DNA of 14,434 nucleotides from Oscillospiraceae bacterium (GTDB lineage Bacteria > Bacillota > Clostridia > Oscillospirales > Oscillospiraceae): NCBI GenBank assembly GCA_028705905.1, contig JAQWCP010000015.1:1-14434 (forward strand), read 5' to 3'. Below the pieces are notes generated by a model. It saw only the letters and a list, made by a program, of their open reading frames with translations, did not search any database and was not told the origin of the DNA. The translations under genes and the position numbers were made by a program. This document shows, one piece after another, positions 1-7,418 of the stretch (its first letter is position 1; each line of letters opens with the position of its first letter).

Positions 1-222
1 CCACTTTTTCAAAACTTGCCGGAAGAGATGTATGTCTATTTTGTCCATACCTTTGCAGGCCAGACAGCTTTTTCGGAAGACGTGATTGCAGAGACGTATT
101 ATGGGACAAATGTGGTGGCGGCGGTTGGCCGGGGCATGGTATTCGGCTGTCAGTTTCATCCGGAAAAAAGCGGCGAAACAGGCCTTGCCATTTTGAAAAA
201 CTTTGGGGAGTTGATAAAATGA
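1..222 (+). CDS. hisH: Imidazole glycerol phosphate synthase, glutaminase subunit HisH (3' part, cut by window edge)
   Basis: This is the C-terminal 73 residues of HisH, the class I glutamine amidotransferase that releases ammonia from glutamine and channels it to HisF. The reading frame is open from base 1, so the start codon lies outside the window. The segment holds the family's YFVH-type strand near its start and the catalytic His and Glu of the Cys-His-Glu triad in the FHPEKS motif (His codon 157-159, Glu codon 163-165). The nucleophilic Cys would be upstream and is not visible. The stop codon overlaps the hisA start (ATGA, 219-222), indicating translational coupling within one operon. 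The identification is firm because the next gene is hisA and the HisF partner follows. Confidence 0.95.
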   Translation, partial: PLFQNLPEEMYVYFVHTFAGQTAFSEDVIAETYYGTNVVAAVGRGMVFGCQFHPEKSGETGLAILKNFGELIK

Positions 223-938
223 TTGTGTTGCCGGCCATTGATTTAAAGGACGGTGTGTGCGTCCGTCTTTACCAAGGAGAGTTTTCCACTGCCCACCAGG
301 TGGCGGAAGACCCGGTGGCAGTTGCCAAAGCATTTCAAGATGCTGGCGCAACCCATATCCATATGGTGGATCTGGATGGGGCAAAAGACGGTATCCGTCA
401 AAATGATGTCATTGTACGTGCCGTGATCGAAGCGACCGGGCTGAAGGTCGAGTTGGGTGGCGGCATGCGCAGCATGGCGGATCTGGACGCGGCGGATCAA
501 ATGGGCGTTTGGCGCATGGTCATCGGCTCCGCCGCCGTATCAAACCCTGCATTTGTGAGAGAAGCCGTGGGGAAATATGGAGACCGGATTGCCGTAGGAA
601 TTGATGCCAAAGATGGCTTGGTGCGTACCGCCGGTTGGACAGAAAATGCAGGAGTTAACTACTTGGAATTTGCCAAATCCATGGAAAAAATCGGTGTAAA
701 GGGAATTATATTTACAGACATTGCAAACGATGGAATGCAAAGAGGCCCATCGTTCGAATCCCTTCTCGCGCTAAGAAAGGCAGTTTCCTGTGGTATTGTG
801 GCCAGTGGTGGCGTGACAACTGTGGAGGACATCAAACGATTGAAAGCGGACGGCATGGGCGGAGCCATCATTGGAAAGGCATATTATGCCGGCACCATTG
901 ACCTGGCAGAAGCAGTTTCCGTTTGCGCCCAGCCATAA
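219..938 (+). CDS. hisA: Phosphoribosylformimino-5-aminoimidazole carboxamide ribotide isomerase HisA
   Basis: HisA is the (beta-alpha)8-barrel isomerase converting ProFAR to PRFAR, the substrate of HisF/HisH, in cytoplasmic histidine synthesis. The 239-residue protein has the usual length. It opens with LPAIDL, placing the first catalytic Asp at residue 8. The second is Asp129 in VGIDAKDG, and FTDIANDGM (165-173) forms a later active-site strand. Phosphate-binding loops are GGGMRS (80-85; Ile is more common than Met) and SGGV (196-199). The start ATG overlaps the hisH stop and is preceded by GGGGAG (205-210). The gap to hisF is 14 nt, so it belongs to the his operon. Confidence 0.97.
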   Translation: MIVLPAIDLKDGVCVRLYQGEFSTAHQVAEDPVAVAKAFQDAGATHIHMVDLDGAKDGIRQNDVIVRAVIEATGLKVELGGGMRSMADLDAADQMGVWRMVIGSAAVSNPAFVREAVGKYGDRIAVGIDAKDGLVRTAGWTENAGVNYLEFAKSMEKIGVKGIIFTDIANDGMQRGPSFESLLALRKAVSCGIVASGGVTTVEDIKRLKADGMGGAIIGKAYYAGTIDLAEAVSVCAQP

Positions 939-952
939 AAAGGAGAACTGAG

Positions 953-1717
953 ATGCACGCAAAAAGGATTATTCCCTGTTTGGACGTGAAGAACGGCCGT
1001 GTGGTGAAAGGAGTTAATTTCGTCAACATCCGGGACGCAGGCGACCCGGTGGAGCTGGCAACGTATTACAGCAATGCTGGCGCGGATGAAATTGTCTTTT
1101 TGGATATCACCGCTACTTACGAAAATCGAGACACGGTGGCAGATGTGGTGCGGCGAACAGCTCAACAGGTGTTCGTGCCGTTGACTGTGGGCGGTGGCAT
1201 TCGTACATTGGAAGATTTTCAGGAGCTGCTGCGGGCAGGGGCGGACAAGATTTCCGTCAATTCCGCAGCCGTAAAAGACAAAAGTTTGATCAAAAAGGCG
1301 GCAGAGCGGTTCGGGAGCCAATGTGTCGTATTGGCCATCGATGCCCGGAAACGAGCAGATGGCAGCTTTGAAGTGGTGACCACCGGTGGACGCACGCCCA
1401 CAGGGCTGGATGCTGTGGAATGGGCCAAAGAAGGGGAACGCCTGGGTGCGGGAGAAATTTTGCTTACATCTATGGACGCCGACGGCACGAAGGCGGGGTT
1501 TGACTTGGAAATGACAAAGGCCGTCACGCAGGCGGTGAATATCCCCGTCATTGCCTCCGGTGGCTGCGGTAATTTACAGCATTTTGCGGATGTATTTGAG
1601 CAGGCCGATGCCGATGCAGCCTTGGCAGCCTCCCTGTTTCACTTTGGGGAACTGACGGTGGGAGAAGTGAAGGACTTTTTGCGGGGGAAACAGATTCCTG
1701 TGAGATGGTCCAAATAG
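953..1717 (+). CDS. hisF: Imidazole glycerol phosphate synthase, cyclase subunit HisF
   Basis: HisF is the cyclase half of IGP synthase. It uses ammonia delivered by HisH to turn PRFAR into imidazole glycerol phosphate and AICAR. The protein is 254 residues, typical for the family. Both catalytic aspartates fall at canonical positions: Asp11 in IIPCLDVKNGRVVKG and Asp130 in VLAIDARK. Phosphate-binding motifs GGGIR (80-84) and ASGGCG (201-206) are present. The start at 953 is chosen over an in-frame upstream TTG at 923 because AGGAG (941-945) sits 7 nt before it, and because numbering from it puts the catalytic residues at 11 and 130. It lies between hisA and hisI with gaps of 14 and 10 nt. 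Confidence 0.97.
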   Translation: MHAKRIIPCLDVKNGRVVKGVNFVNIRDAGDPVELATYYSNAGADEIVFLDITATYENRDTVADVVRRTAQQVFVPLTVGGGIRTLEDFQELLRAGADKISVNSAAVKDKSLIKKAAERFGSQCVVLAIDARKRADGSFEVVTTGGRTPTGLDAVEWAKEGERLGAGEILLTSMDADGTKAGFDLEMTKAVTQAVNIPVIASGGCGNLQHFADVFEQADADAALAASLFHFGELTVGEVKDFLRGKQIPVRWSK

Positions 1718-1727
1718 AGGAGGAACG

Positions 1728-2054
1728 ATGTTGAATCTGGATCTGCTATTTCAAAAATCAGAATTGATCCCGGTGATTATTCAAGATTATGAGACATTGG
1801 AAGTGCTGATGCTGGGCTTTACCAATCGGGAGGCAGTGGAACTGACCCTGGAGACAAAGACGGCATGGTTTTGGAGCCGTAGCCGCAATTGCCTATGGAA
1901 CAAAGGGGAGAGTTCCGGTCATTTTTTGCATGTAAAAAAAGTGGTGACGGATTGTGATACGGACACGCTTCTATATCTATGCAAGCCAGATGGACCGACT
2001 TGTCACACAGGCCGCAGGTCGTGCTTTTTCAATGTGATCACGGAGGAGGAATGA
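1728..2054 (+). CDS. hisI: Phosphoribosyl-AMP cyclohydrolase HisI
   Basis: This enzyme opens the adenine ring of phosphoribosyl-AMP, the third step of histidine synthesis, using zinc and magnesium. The 108-residue protein contains the full family signature: WFWSRSR with LWNKGESSGH (47-64), the metal-binding DCDTD (75-79), and GPTCHTG followed by SCF (89-100). The zinc cysteines are expected to be Cys76, Cys92 and Cys99, and the Mg-binding aspartates Asp75, Asp77 and Asp79. AGGAGG (1718-1723) lies 4 nt before the ATG. In many bacteria this activity is fused to HisE; here the two are separate genes, with the stop codon overlapping an in-frame ATG of hisE. Confidence 0.97.
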   Translation: MLNLDLLFQKSELIPVIIQDYETLEVLMLGFTNREAVELTLETKTAWFWSRSRNCLWNKGESSGHFLHVKKVVTDCDTDTLLYLCKPDGPTCHTGRRSCFFNVITEEE

Positions 2055-2056
2055 AC

Positions 2057-2383
2057 ATGGCGCACCCGTTGGAGTTGCTATATGAAGTTGTTTTGGATCG
2101 AAAGACCCAAAAACAAGAAGGGTCTTACACCTGCTATTTATTTGACAAAGGGTTGGATAAGATTTTAAAAAAAGTGGGCGAGGAATGCGCAGAGACCATC
2201 ATCGCCGCCAAAAACGGCGACAATGCAGAAACGGTAATGGAGATTTCCGATCTGTTGTATCATCTCATGGTGATGATGGCGCAGCAGGGAATTGCATTGG
2301 ATGACGTATTAGAAGAGCTGGAGAAAAGAGGCCAGAAGATTGGGAATCTAAAGGTTATGCGTGATACAGATAAAAATACGTGA
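2057..2383 (+). CDS. hisE: Phosphoribosyl-ATP pyrophosphatase HisE
   Basis: HisE removes pyrophosphate from phosphoribosyl-ATP, the second step of histidine synthesis. The 108-residue, mainly helical protein carries the MazG-like PRA-PH motifs KKVGEECAETIIAAK (38-52) and EISDLLYHL (62-70), whose acidic residues bind Mg. Two starts are possible: ATG at 2051, overlapping the hisI stop, and ATG at 2057. I chose 2057 because AGGAGG at 2044-2049 is 7 nt away from it but only 1 nt from the first ATG. Using 2051 would add Met-Asn. It is the last gene of the operon and is followed within 20 nt by a strong hairpin terminator. Confidence 0.95.
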   Translation: MAHPLELLYEVVLDRKTQKQEGSYTCYLFDKGLDKILKKVGEECAETIIAAKNGDNAETVMEISDLLYHLMVMMAQQGIALDDVLEELEKRGQKIGNLKVMRDTDKNT

Positions 2384-2400
2384 CACCCTATGTGTTATGG

Positions 2401-2447
2401 AAAGAAATAAGCTGGTCAGCCAATGCTGACCAGCTTATTTCTTTTTT
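2401..2447. terminator. Bidirectional rho-independent terminator between hisE and the convergent glycosyltransferase gene
   Basis: A perfect 20-bp inverted repeat has arms 2401-2420 and 2425-2444 and loop CAAT (2421-2424). The GC-rich core GCTGGTCAGC is flanked by A/T-rich outer arms, so on both strands the core hairpin is followed by a TTATTTCTTT-type tract. On the plus strand this runs on to T2447. It ends the his operon rightward and the surface-polysaccharide operon leftward. The minus-strand gene's stop codon (2446-2448) touches the T tract. Confidence 0.92.
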
Positions 2448-3576
2448 ATAACATGCCGTTGATCTCCATCAAACGCACCATTTCCGCAACGCGAATGTTC
2501 CAATCGGCGGCGCTTCCATAAACGCGCCGCCGATCTGCAAACCAAGTCGTCTGCTCCTCTAGTGCACGGGCACAAAGGGTGATAAATTCTTGAGGATTGT
2601 AAGAGGAATAGACAACGTCTGGAAAATATTCGATTTCATTGGGGTAGAGGCAGGCCACGATGGGACGGCCTGTAGAGAGATATTCAAGCATTCGCAGTGT
2701 GAGTGGGTCTTGGGGAGAGGAAAGGGGTGTCTGTAACGAAAGGCAAACGTCAAATTGACGCACGTATTCGGCCATTTTTTCCTGTGATTGGGGATGCAGG
2801 AAGTGAACGTTGGAAAACTTCTGAAGACGTTGCATGGCACGATGTGTCCATGTACCAAGAAACAAAAAAGACCATTCTGGATGGGCCCGGGCCGCACATG
2901 CAATGGGCAGCAGTTCTGTTTCCGACCGGATGGGTTCCGCGCATCCAAAGATGGGTCGCGGGATAGAAGCAGAGGAACTGGTTGCCAGAGCAGGCGTTTC
3001 ACAAGAAGGCTCAGAAAACAACGCATAATTCACGCCGTTGGGCAACAGCGCTACGTTGGAGTGGATAAAAGAGATCTGTTGCACAATGTCGGTGGTCGGA
3101 GCGAAAACTAAATCGGCGTCTTGTAAAAGGGATAACTCCTGTTCGCTAAGCGCATTGCCGGGGATGGCGGTCATACAATCGTAAATGACATTGCAACAGG
3201 GGAGAAGCGTAGGAAGGCCGGCACCCGCTTCTGTGGCAACCCATAAAACAGGAAGCTCGAAGGCATGTTGCACCATTTTTTTCTGGATGTACCGCGCCAA
3301 TTTGCGCTGATTTCTTTTTTTGATATAGGAAAACGACTGGTCAAATGGAAGGATAGGCGGGAGACTGTATACCGTCACCGAAGGGAGAACCTGCCGTCCA
3401 TCGCCCAGATGGGCTTTGAGGCGTCGGCGGCCTGTTCTCCCCAGGAAGAAGGCCAGCCATGTGACCGGTGGCTCAAAAAACAGACAATCCACCTGCTGCA
3501 AACGAGAGATAAGTTCCTGCGTTCGGCTGGGATAGTTTCGCCATATGGTTTCTGCAATACAGATCATTTGTTTCAC
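2446..3576 (-). CDS. Glycosyltransferase family 1/GT4-like protein, TuaH-like
   Basis: This is a predicted cytoplasmic GT-B glycosyltransferase of 376 residues, probably adding a sugar to a cell-surface polymer. The N-terminal half has VDCLFFEPPVTWLA (29-42) and VIYDCMTAIPG (130-140), resembling TuaH-type enzymes. LLPNGVN (178-184) marks the domain linker, and the C-terminal half holds PLTLRMLEYLSTGRPIV (291-307), the acidic nucleotide-sugar-binding segment. The start is taken as GTG at 3576 because AGGAGG (3591-3586) lies 9 nt upstream. The first in-frame ATG (3567) would be 18 nt away, and longer extensions would run into the upstream gene. It follows the GT4-CsaB gene by 76 nt with no terminator visible, so co-transcription is likely. 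The acceptor and sugar cannot be read from sequence. Confidence 0.82.
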   Translation of the reverse strand: MKQMICIAETIWRNYPSRTQELISRLQQVDCLFFEPPVTWLAFFLGRTGRRRLKAHLGDGRQVLPSVTVYSLPPILPFDQSFSYIKKRNQRKLARYIQKKMVQHAFELPVLWVATEAGAGLPTLLPCCNVIYDCMTAIPGNALSEQELSLLQDADLVFAPTTDIVQQISFIHSNVALLPNGVNYALFSEPSCETPALATSSSASIPRPIFGCAEPIRSETELLPIACAARAHPEWSFLFLGTWTHRAMQRLQKFSNVHFLHPQSQEKMAEYVRQFDVCLSLQTPLSSPQDPLTLRMLEYLSTGRPIVACLYPNEIEYFPDVVYSSYNPQEFITLCARALEEQTTWFADRRRVYGSAADWNIRVAEMVRLMEINGML

Positions 3577-3652
3577 AAGTAATTTCCTCCTGAAGTTGAG
3601 TGAAACGATTTGGGACGGGAAAACGGCAAATGGAATGCCTGATGCTGCCACC

Positions 3653-5881
3653 TCATGGCTGAGACAGCAGAAGCCGTTTTACCGCCAAGTGATTTTCCAT
3701 TTCCAGTTGAATAAGCTTTGATACGGCGTCCTGCAAAAACTCCGTATTTCCGATGCGGGACGCGGCAATGTCGATGAGGTGGGATAGAGACTCCGTGGTT
3801 GCATCTTCCAAATGAAAGCACAGATCCTGCCCTACACTGGACAAGAATGCATTGACCTTTTGGTCATACGAAACCCCGATCAGAGGTACGCCACGTCCGG
3901 CAGCAAAAACAAGGGCATGCAGGCGCATCGACAAAACCACTTGCATTCGGGAAAACAGACCGATGATATCAGAAGAGGAAAACGGCTGCTCCCATACGGC
4001 ATAGGGTATACGAAGCAAAGAAGTGACTTGCCGCGTGGCAGGCAAGTCCACGCGAGGCTCGATGGGGAGGAAAACAGGAGTGAGGCCGTACTTATAGTAA
4101 GCATACTCCGCCGCCTTGGCAAAGAAAGGTGCTTTTTCTGAAAAACCAGACCATTTTCGCAAGGAAAAACAAATGTATTTTCCTCGCGGAGGAAGATCAA
4201 TCTGAGAAAACAATGTGTCAATTCGTGCGGGAGAGGAGGGAGACAACACCACCGTAGGGTCTGCGCTGACGATCATTTCCGGGCGGGTTACATGCATTTC
4301 TTTTAGTTCTTGCAATGAATGTGGGTCGCGCAGGGTGATGCAGTCTACATACGAGTTGATGTAATATGCCGCCTTTTGTTGGTTATGGGGGGAATGGATT
4401 GGGCCAATGCCACAACCGTACATCATGACCAGACAGCCACGTTTTTTCGCGGCGCGCAAGGTGAAAAGATAAAACCAGAGGGAACGGTGGCTGGTGACAT
4501 CCTGAATCAGGCTGCCGCCTCCGTTGAGGTATAGCTTGCACTTTTTCATCTGCGGTAAAAATTTGTGGAAGGAAAAAGTGTAAACAGAGTTGACACGGCA
4601 AGCACGTTGTGTCAATTTGGGCCGGCGAGAGAGAACAACAATCGGCAAATCCGGGTCTATAGATCGCAGTTCCAGAAGAATGGCGTCCAAAATGGCGTCG
4701 TCCCCAGCATTTTCCCGACCATATGCCCCACAAAGGAGGATTCCATCCCTGGGCAGGGACTTTTTTCGTGCTGTTCGGCGTAAGATAGTATTGTAAATGG
4801 AGAGTTGACGCACTCTGGTGGCTTCCAAAGAGAAGTCACGAGAAGCCTTCTCATACAGTGCGTCTCCCAATTGCTTGCGTAAGGCCGGGTTTTGTGTCAA
4901 AGCAACCAAGTGCTCCGCCAAAGCACCCGAATCGCCCGGTTCAAACAGATATCCAGTGCTTCCGTGTTCAATGAGATAAGGAACGCCGCCCACACGGGAG
5001 GCGACGGTTGGCAGATGTTCCCGCGCACCTTCTGTTAGGGCGTAAGGGAATGTTTCAGAAAGAGAAGTCAGTGTATTGATGTGGATGGATTGATAAAATG
5101 TTGTCATATCAGAGATCCAGCCAGGGAAACATACCCATTGAGAGACACCGAGTTCCTGAGCAAGAGAGACCAAGTTTTCTTTTAATTCTCCGTCGCCGGC
5201 AACGAGAAGACGCAAATTGGGCGCCTTAGAAACGGCTTTGGCGAATGCATGAATCAATGTAGCGATGTCTTTCACAGGGGAAAGACGCGCCGCAATGCCA
5301 ACCACGACCGAGTGCTCGTCTGCCGAAAGACCAACGGTGCGCCAATACTCCGCAGGAGTCATCTTCGAAGGGGTGGGCGTAAAATCAAGGCCATTGTAGA
5401 TGGGGAACAGATGACTTGGCTGAAATCCTCTTGAGATGAGCAGGTCGACCATCGCATCCGAGACGCCGATGCGGTAATCCAAATAGCGTAAGGCGATGGA
5501 GTTGATGACGCCGTACGTCACTTTGTGCAGAGGGCGACCCATATAGTCCAGTCGATAGTCGCTATGTACAGTGGTCACCACCGGAATCTTACAGGCTCGC
5601 TTTAAAAGCGCACCCATCATATTACCCCGAGAGCCGTGGCAATGGATGATTTCAAAGCCCTCTTTTATAATCATTTCTTTTAATATCTGATACGTTTTTG
5701 GAATGCTTTTTTCAATCACAATGGTAGGGATGTGAAGCGCTCTTGCCTCTTGGGCAAAAGGCCCTTCTCGAAAACAGACCATCACGGCCCTTTCTGTCTG
5801 GTTGAGCGTACGCAGCAAATTGAACACATGGGTTTTTGCACCGCCGCTATCCCCGCCGCTGATGAGATGGATGATTTTCAT
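3653..5881 (-). CDS. csaB: Fusion of GT4 glycosyltransferase and CsaB-like polysaccharide pyruvyl transferase
   Basis: This 742-residue protein has two enzymatic parts. Residues 1-370 form a GT-B glycosyltransferase of family GT4: glycine-rich N-terminal loop ISGGDSGG (7-14), IYNGLD (161-166), GIAARLSPVKD (195-205) and the E-x7-E pair Glu276/Glu284 in SETFPYALTEGA. After a short basic linker, residues 379-742 match polysaccharide pyruvyl transferases: GAYGRENAGDDAIL (385-398), NGGGSLIQDVTS (453-464), GCGIGPI (489-495) and SMRLHALVFA (651-660). CsaB proteins attach pyruvate ketals to secondary wall polysaccharide that anchors SLH-domain proteins; that role here is inferred. The start at 5881 has AAAAGGAG 6 nt upstream. 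An in-frame extension to 6115 would overlap the divergent gene and promoter, so it is rejected. It is the first gene of a minus-strand operon. Confidence 0.88.
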   Translation of the reverse strand: MKIIHLISGGDSGGAKTHVFNLLRTLNQTERAVMVCFREGPFAQEARALHIPTIVIEKSIPKTYQILKEMIIKEGFEIIHCHGSRGNMMGALLKRACKIPVVTTVHSDYRLDYMGRPLHKVTYGVINSIALRYLDYRIGVSDAMVDLLISRGFQPSHLFPIYNGLDFTPTPSKMTPAEYWRTVGLSADEHSVVVGIAARLSPVKDIATLIHAFAKAVSKAPNLRLLVAGDGELKENLVSLAQELGVSQWVCFPGWISDMTTFYQSIHINTLTSLSETFPYALTEGAREHLPTVASRVGGVPYLIEHGSTGYLFEPGDSGALAEHLVALTQNPALRKQLGDALYEKASRDFSLEATRVRQLSIYNTILRRTARKKSLPRDGILLCGAYGRENAGDDAILDAILLELRSIDPDLPIVVLSRRPKLTQRACRVNSVYTFSFHKFLPQMKKCKLYLNGGGSLIQDVTSHRSLWFYLFTLRAAKKRGCLVMMYGCGIGPIHSPHNQQKAAYYINSYVDCITLRDPHSLQELKEMHVTRPEMIVSADPTVVLSPSSPARIDTLFSQIDLPPRGKYICFSLRKWSGFSEKAPFFAKAAEYAYYKYGLTPVFLPIEPRVDLPATRQVTSLLRIPYAVWEQPFSSSDIIGLFSRMQVVLSMRLHALVFAAGRGVPLIGVSYDQKVNAFLSSVGQDLCFHLEDATTESLSHLIDIAASRIGNTEFLQDAVSKLIQLEMENHLAVKRLLLSQP

Positions 5882-5928
5882 GACAGACTCCTTTTGTGTT
5901 GCAAATTCACAAATTAAAAATTTTGGGC

Positions 5929-5957
5929 TTGTGAAAGCAATAAAATTATTATACAAT
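5929..5957 (+). promoter_or_regulatory. Sigma-A-type promoter for the DUF4330 operon
   Basis: TTGTGA (5929-5934) is followed after 17 nt by TACAAT (5952-5957). Transcription would start near 5964, about 33 nt upstream of the ATG at 5998. The -10 shares bases 5952-5953 with the opposing TATAAT, so RNA polymerase cannot occupy both promoters at once. Confidence 0.7.
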
Positions 5958-5977
5958 AGAACGGAACTAAGGGTCAA
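5948..5977 (-). promoter_or_regulatory. Sigma-A-type promoter for the GT4-CsaB operon
   Basis: On the minus strand, TTGACC (5977-5972) is separated by 18 nt from a perfect TATAAT (5953-5948). A transcript would begin near 5941 and leave a leader of about 60 nt before the ATG at 5881. The -10 overlaps that of the plus-strand promoter for the DUF4330 gene. Confidence 0.75.
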
Positions 5978-5997
5978 GGCAATTAGGAGGACAAGAG

Positions 5998-6486
5998 ATG
6001 AAACATAAAAAATGGAATGTAGTAGATCTGGTGATCGTAATCGTTGTGGTTGTACTTTTGATTTTTGGATGTGTAAAATTATTTGGCGGAAAAGGCGGCT
6101 TGTCAGATGCGACAACGACGCAAATTACATATACAGTGAAGGTGTGTGGCATCGAGAAGGAGTCGTATGCATCCATTCAAAAATATGTGCCTGGTGAATT
6201 GATGGCTTCTGGCGCAAAAGTAGATGGCAGCGTTACAAAAACAACAAGCGAACCATCTGTGGTATATGTGAATCTGAACAGCAATGGGCCAATGCCAGCG
6301 CTTTTGCCGGTGCAAAGCAATGATCTTGTGGACGTTGTATTCACCATTGAAGCGAAAGCGGAGGCAGGAGACGTCTTGACATCAAAGGTGGGGACGCAAG
6401 AGGTGCGCATTGGCAAGTCTCACATCATAAAAACAGAATATATCGAGTTGACAGGGACGGTCTTGACGGTAGATTGGAAAGAATAA
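5998..6486 (+). CDS. DUF4330 family membrane-anchored protein
   Basis: The 162-residue protein starts with a short basic stretch and one hydrophobic segment (about 8-30, preceded by NVVDL), then an extracytoplasmic beta-rich domain. The layout fits DUF4330: ITYTVKV (43-49), an internal stretch on polar residues, VDVVFTIEAKAE, RIGKSHIIKTEYIELTGTVL near the C-terminus. No catalytic motif is visible and the function of the family is not known to me. AGGAGG (5985-5990) lies 7 nt before the ATG. It is divergent from the GT4-CsaB fusion and precedes a PAP2 phosphatase, which suggests a role in envelope polysaccharide assembly; that is inference from neighbours only. Confidence 0.8.
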   Translation: MKHKKWNVVDLVIVIVVVVLLIFGCVKLFGGKGGLSDATTTQITYTVKVCGIEKESYASIQKYVPGELMASGAKVDGSVTKTTSEPSVVYVNLNSNGPMPALLPVQSNDLVDVVFTIEAKAEAGDVLTSKVGTQEVRIGKSHIIKTEYIELTGTVLTVDWKE

Positions 6487-6566
6487 CGTGTAAGAAAATC
6501 GCAATTTCTGTGGCCTTTGGACAACGAACTGTTGTTTCCGTCTCTGCATGAACAGCGGAGGTTATC

Positions 6567-7130
6567 ATGGCGTTTTTGTCTCAATTGGATCAGAGTATTT
6601 TATTTTGGATGCAAGATACCCTGCGCACCCCGTTTCTCAATGGTTTTTTTCTTTCGCTTACTACGTTGGGGGATGGCGGACTTCTATGGATCGCTTGTTC
6701 TGGCCTCATGCTTTTTTTTAAACGGTGGAGGCGGATCGGAATAGCCGCTTTGGTGGCAATGTTTCTCGCATTTGTCAGCGGAGAGATTATTTTAAAGAAT
6801 TTGGTGGCTCGCCCCCGTCCTTTCATCGAAATAGATGCGCTGATTCCATTGCTACCCATGCAGCAAGGATTTTCCTTCCCCTCGGGCCACACAGCATCGT
6901 CTTTTGCGGCGGCTTTCGTATATGTTCGGGGTGCGCCGGCACGTTGGGCCAAAATTTCATTTCCTATCCTGGCAGTGCTGATGGGAATTTCCAGATTATA
7001 TGTGGGTGTGCATTATCCCAGCGATGTGCTGGCGGGGGCAATTCTTGGCCTTTTTTGGAGCCTGGTTGTCTGGCAATTGTTCCTGATGATTCAACAACGG
7101 CGTAAAGAAGAACATCTCAAGGAAGAATAA
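6567..7130 (+). CDS. PAP2-family membrane phosphatase, undecaprenyl-pyrophosphate phosphatase-like
   Basis: A 187-residue integral membrane protein with several hydrophobic helices and all three PAP2 motifs in order: K-x6-RP (Lys77 to Arg84-Pro85, in the segment KNLVARPRP), PSGH (105-108) and S-R-x5-H-x3-D (Ser142, Arg143, His149, Asp153). His108 and His149 are the expected catalytic pair. Proteins of this size and type often dephosphorylate undecaprenyl pyrophosphate or phosphatidylglycerophosphate at the outer face of the membrane; the substrate cannot be decided here. GGAGG (6557-6561) is 5 nt before the ATG. It lies 80 nt after the DUF4330 gene and 19 nt before the XRE regulator, probably one transcript. 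Recycling of the lipid carrier used by the neighbouring glycosyltransferases is a natural guess. Confidence 0.9.
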   Translation: MAFLSQLDQSILFWMQDTLRTPFLNGFFLSLTTLGDGGLLWIACSGLMLFFKRWRRIGIAALVAMFLAFVSGEIILKNLVARPRPFIEIDALIPLLPMQQGFSFPSGHTASSFAAAFVYVRGAPARWAKISFPILAVLMGISRLYVGVHYPSDVLAGAILGLFWSLVVWQLFLMIQQRRKEEHLKEE

Positions 7131-7149
7131 CAGATCAGGGGGAAGCTTT

Positions 7150-7395
7150 ATGTCCAATGCAATGCCAATTGCACCTGAAAATGTGCAGAAATATATTAAG
7201 ATTGGAAGAAATATTGCGTATTATCGCAAACAACGTGGTTATACACAAGCGGAACTGGCAAAGATGATTGGAATTAGCCGTTCTCACTTGAGCGCCATTG
7301 AAGCGCCCAATGTTTTGCGGCCGTTTTCCATTGAGTTACTGCTGAATTTTGCGGATGCGCTTCGCGTCCCGCCTGCAAAATTATTGGCATTTTAA
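7150..7395 (+). CDS. Small XRE-family helix-turn-helix regulator
   Basis: The 81-residue protein is almost entirely a Cro/C1-type HTH domain: IGRNIAYYRKQRGYTQAELA (18-37) gives helices 1-2, and ISRSHLSAIE (42-51) the recognition helix region, followed by a helix containing LLLNFADALRV. There is no room for a sensor domain. AGGGGGA (7137-7143) is 6 nt before the ATG. As the last gene of the DUF4330-PAP2 cluster it may regulate that cluster or the overlapping divergent promoters upstream; no target can be read directly. The gene is followed by a bidirectional terminator. Confidence 0.88.
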   Translation: MSNAMPIAPENVQKYIKIGRNIAYYRKQRGYTQAELAKMIGISRSHLSAIEAPNVLRPFSIELLLNFADALRVPPAKLLAF

Positions 7396-7418
7396 TGACT
7401 GGGTGTCAAGTGCAAAAT

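Noticed and set aside
884..1321. A 145-codon minus-strand open frame over the hisA-hisF junction
   Set aside because: It is antisense to conserved hisA and hisF coding sequence and its translation shows no family features.
2703..3111. Several plus-strand open frames of about 64-107 codons
   Set aside because: They are antisense to the TuaH-like glycosyltransferase gene and lack ribosome binding sites and recognisable domains.
5882..6115. An N-terminal extension of the GT4-CsaB protein by 78 residues, including a hydrophobic stretch
   Set aside because: It would overlap the divergent DUF4330 gene and the -35/-10 boxes, while a good ribosome binding site sits 6 nt before the ATG at 5881, and the GT4 fold begins exactly there.
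6487..6566. Possible terminator between the DUF4330 and PAP2 genes
   Set aside because: Only a 5-bp stem (ACAAC/GTTGT) is present, with no T tract, so the genes are treated as co-transcribed.
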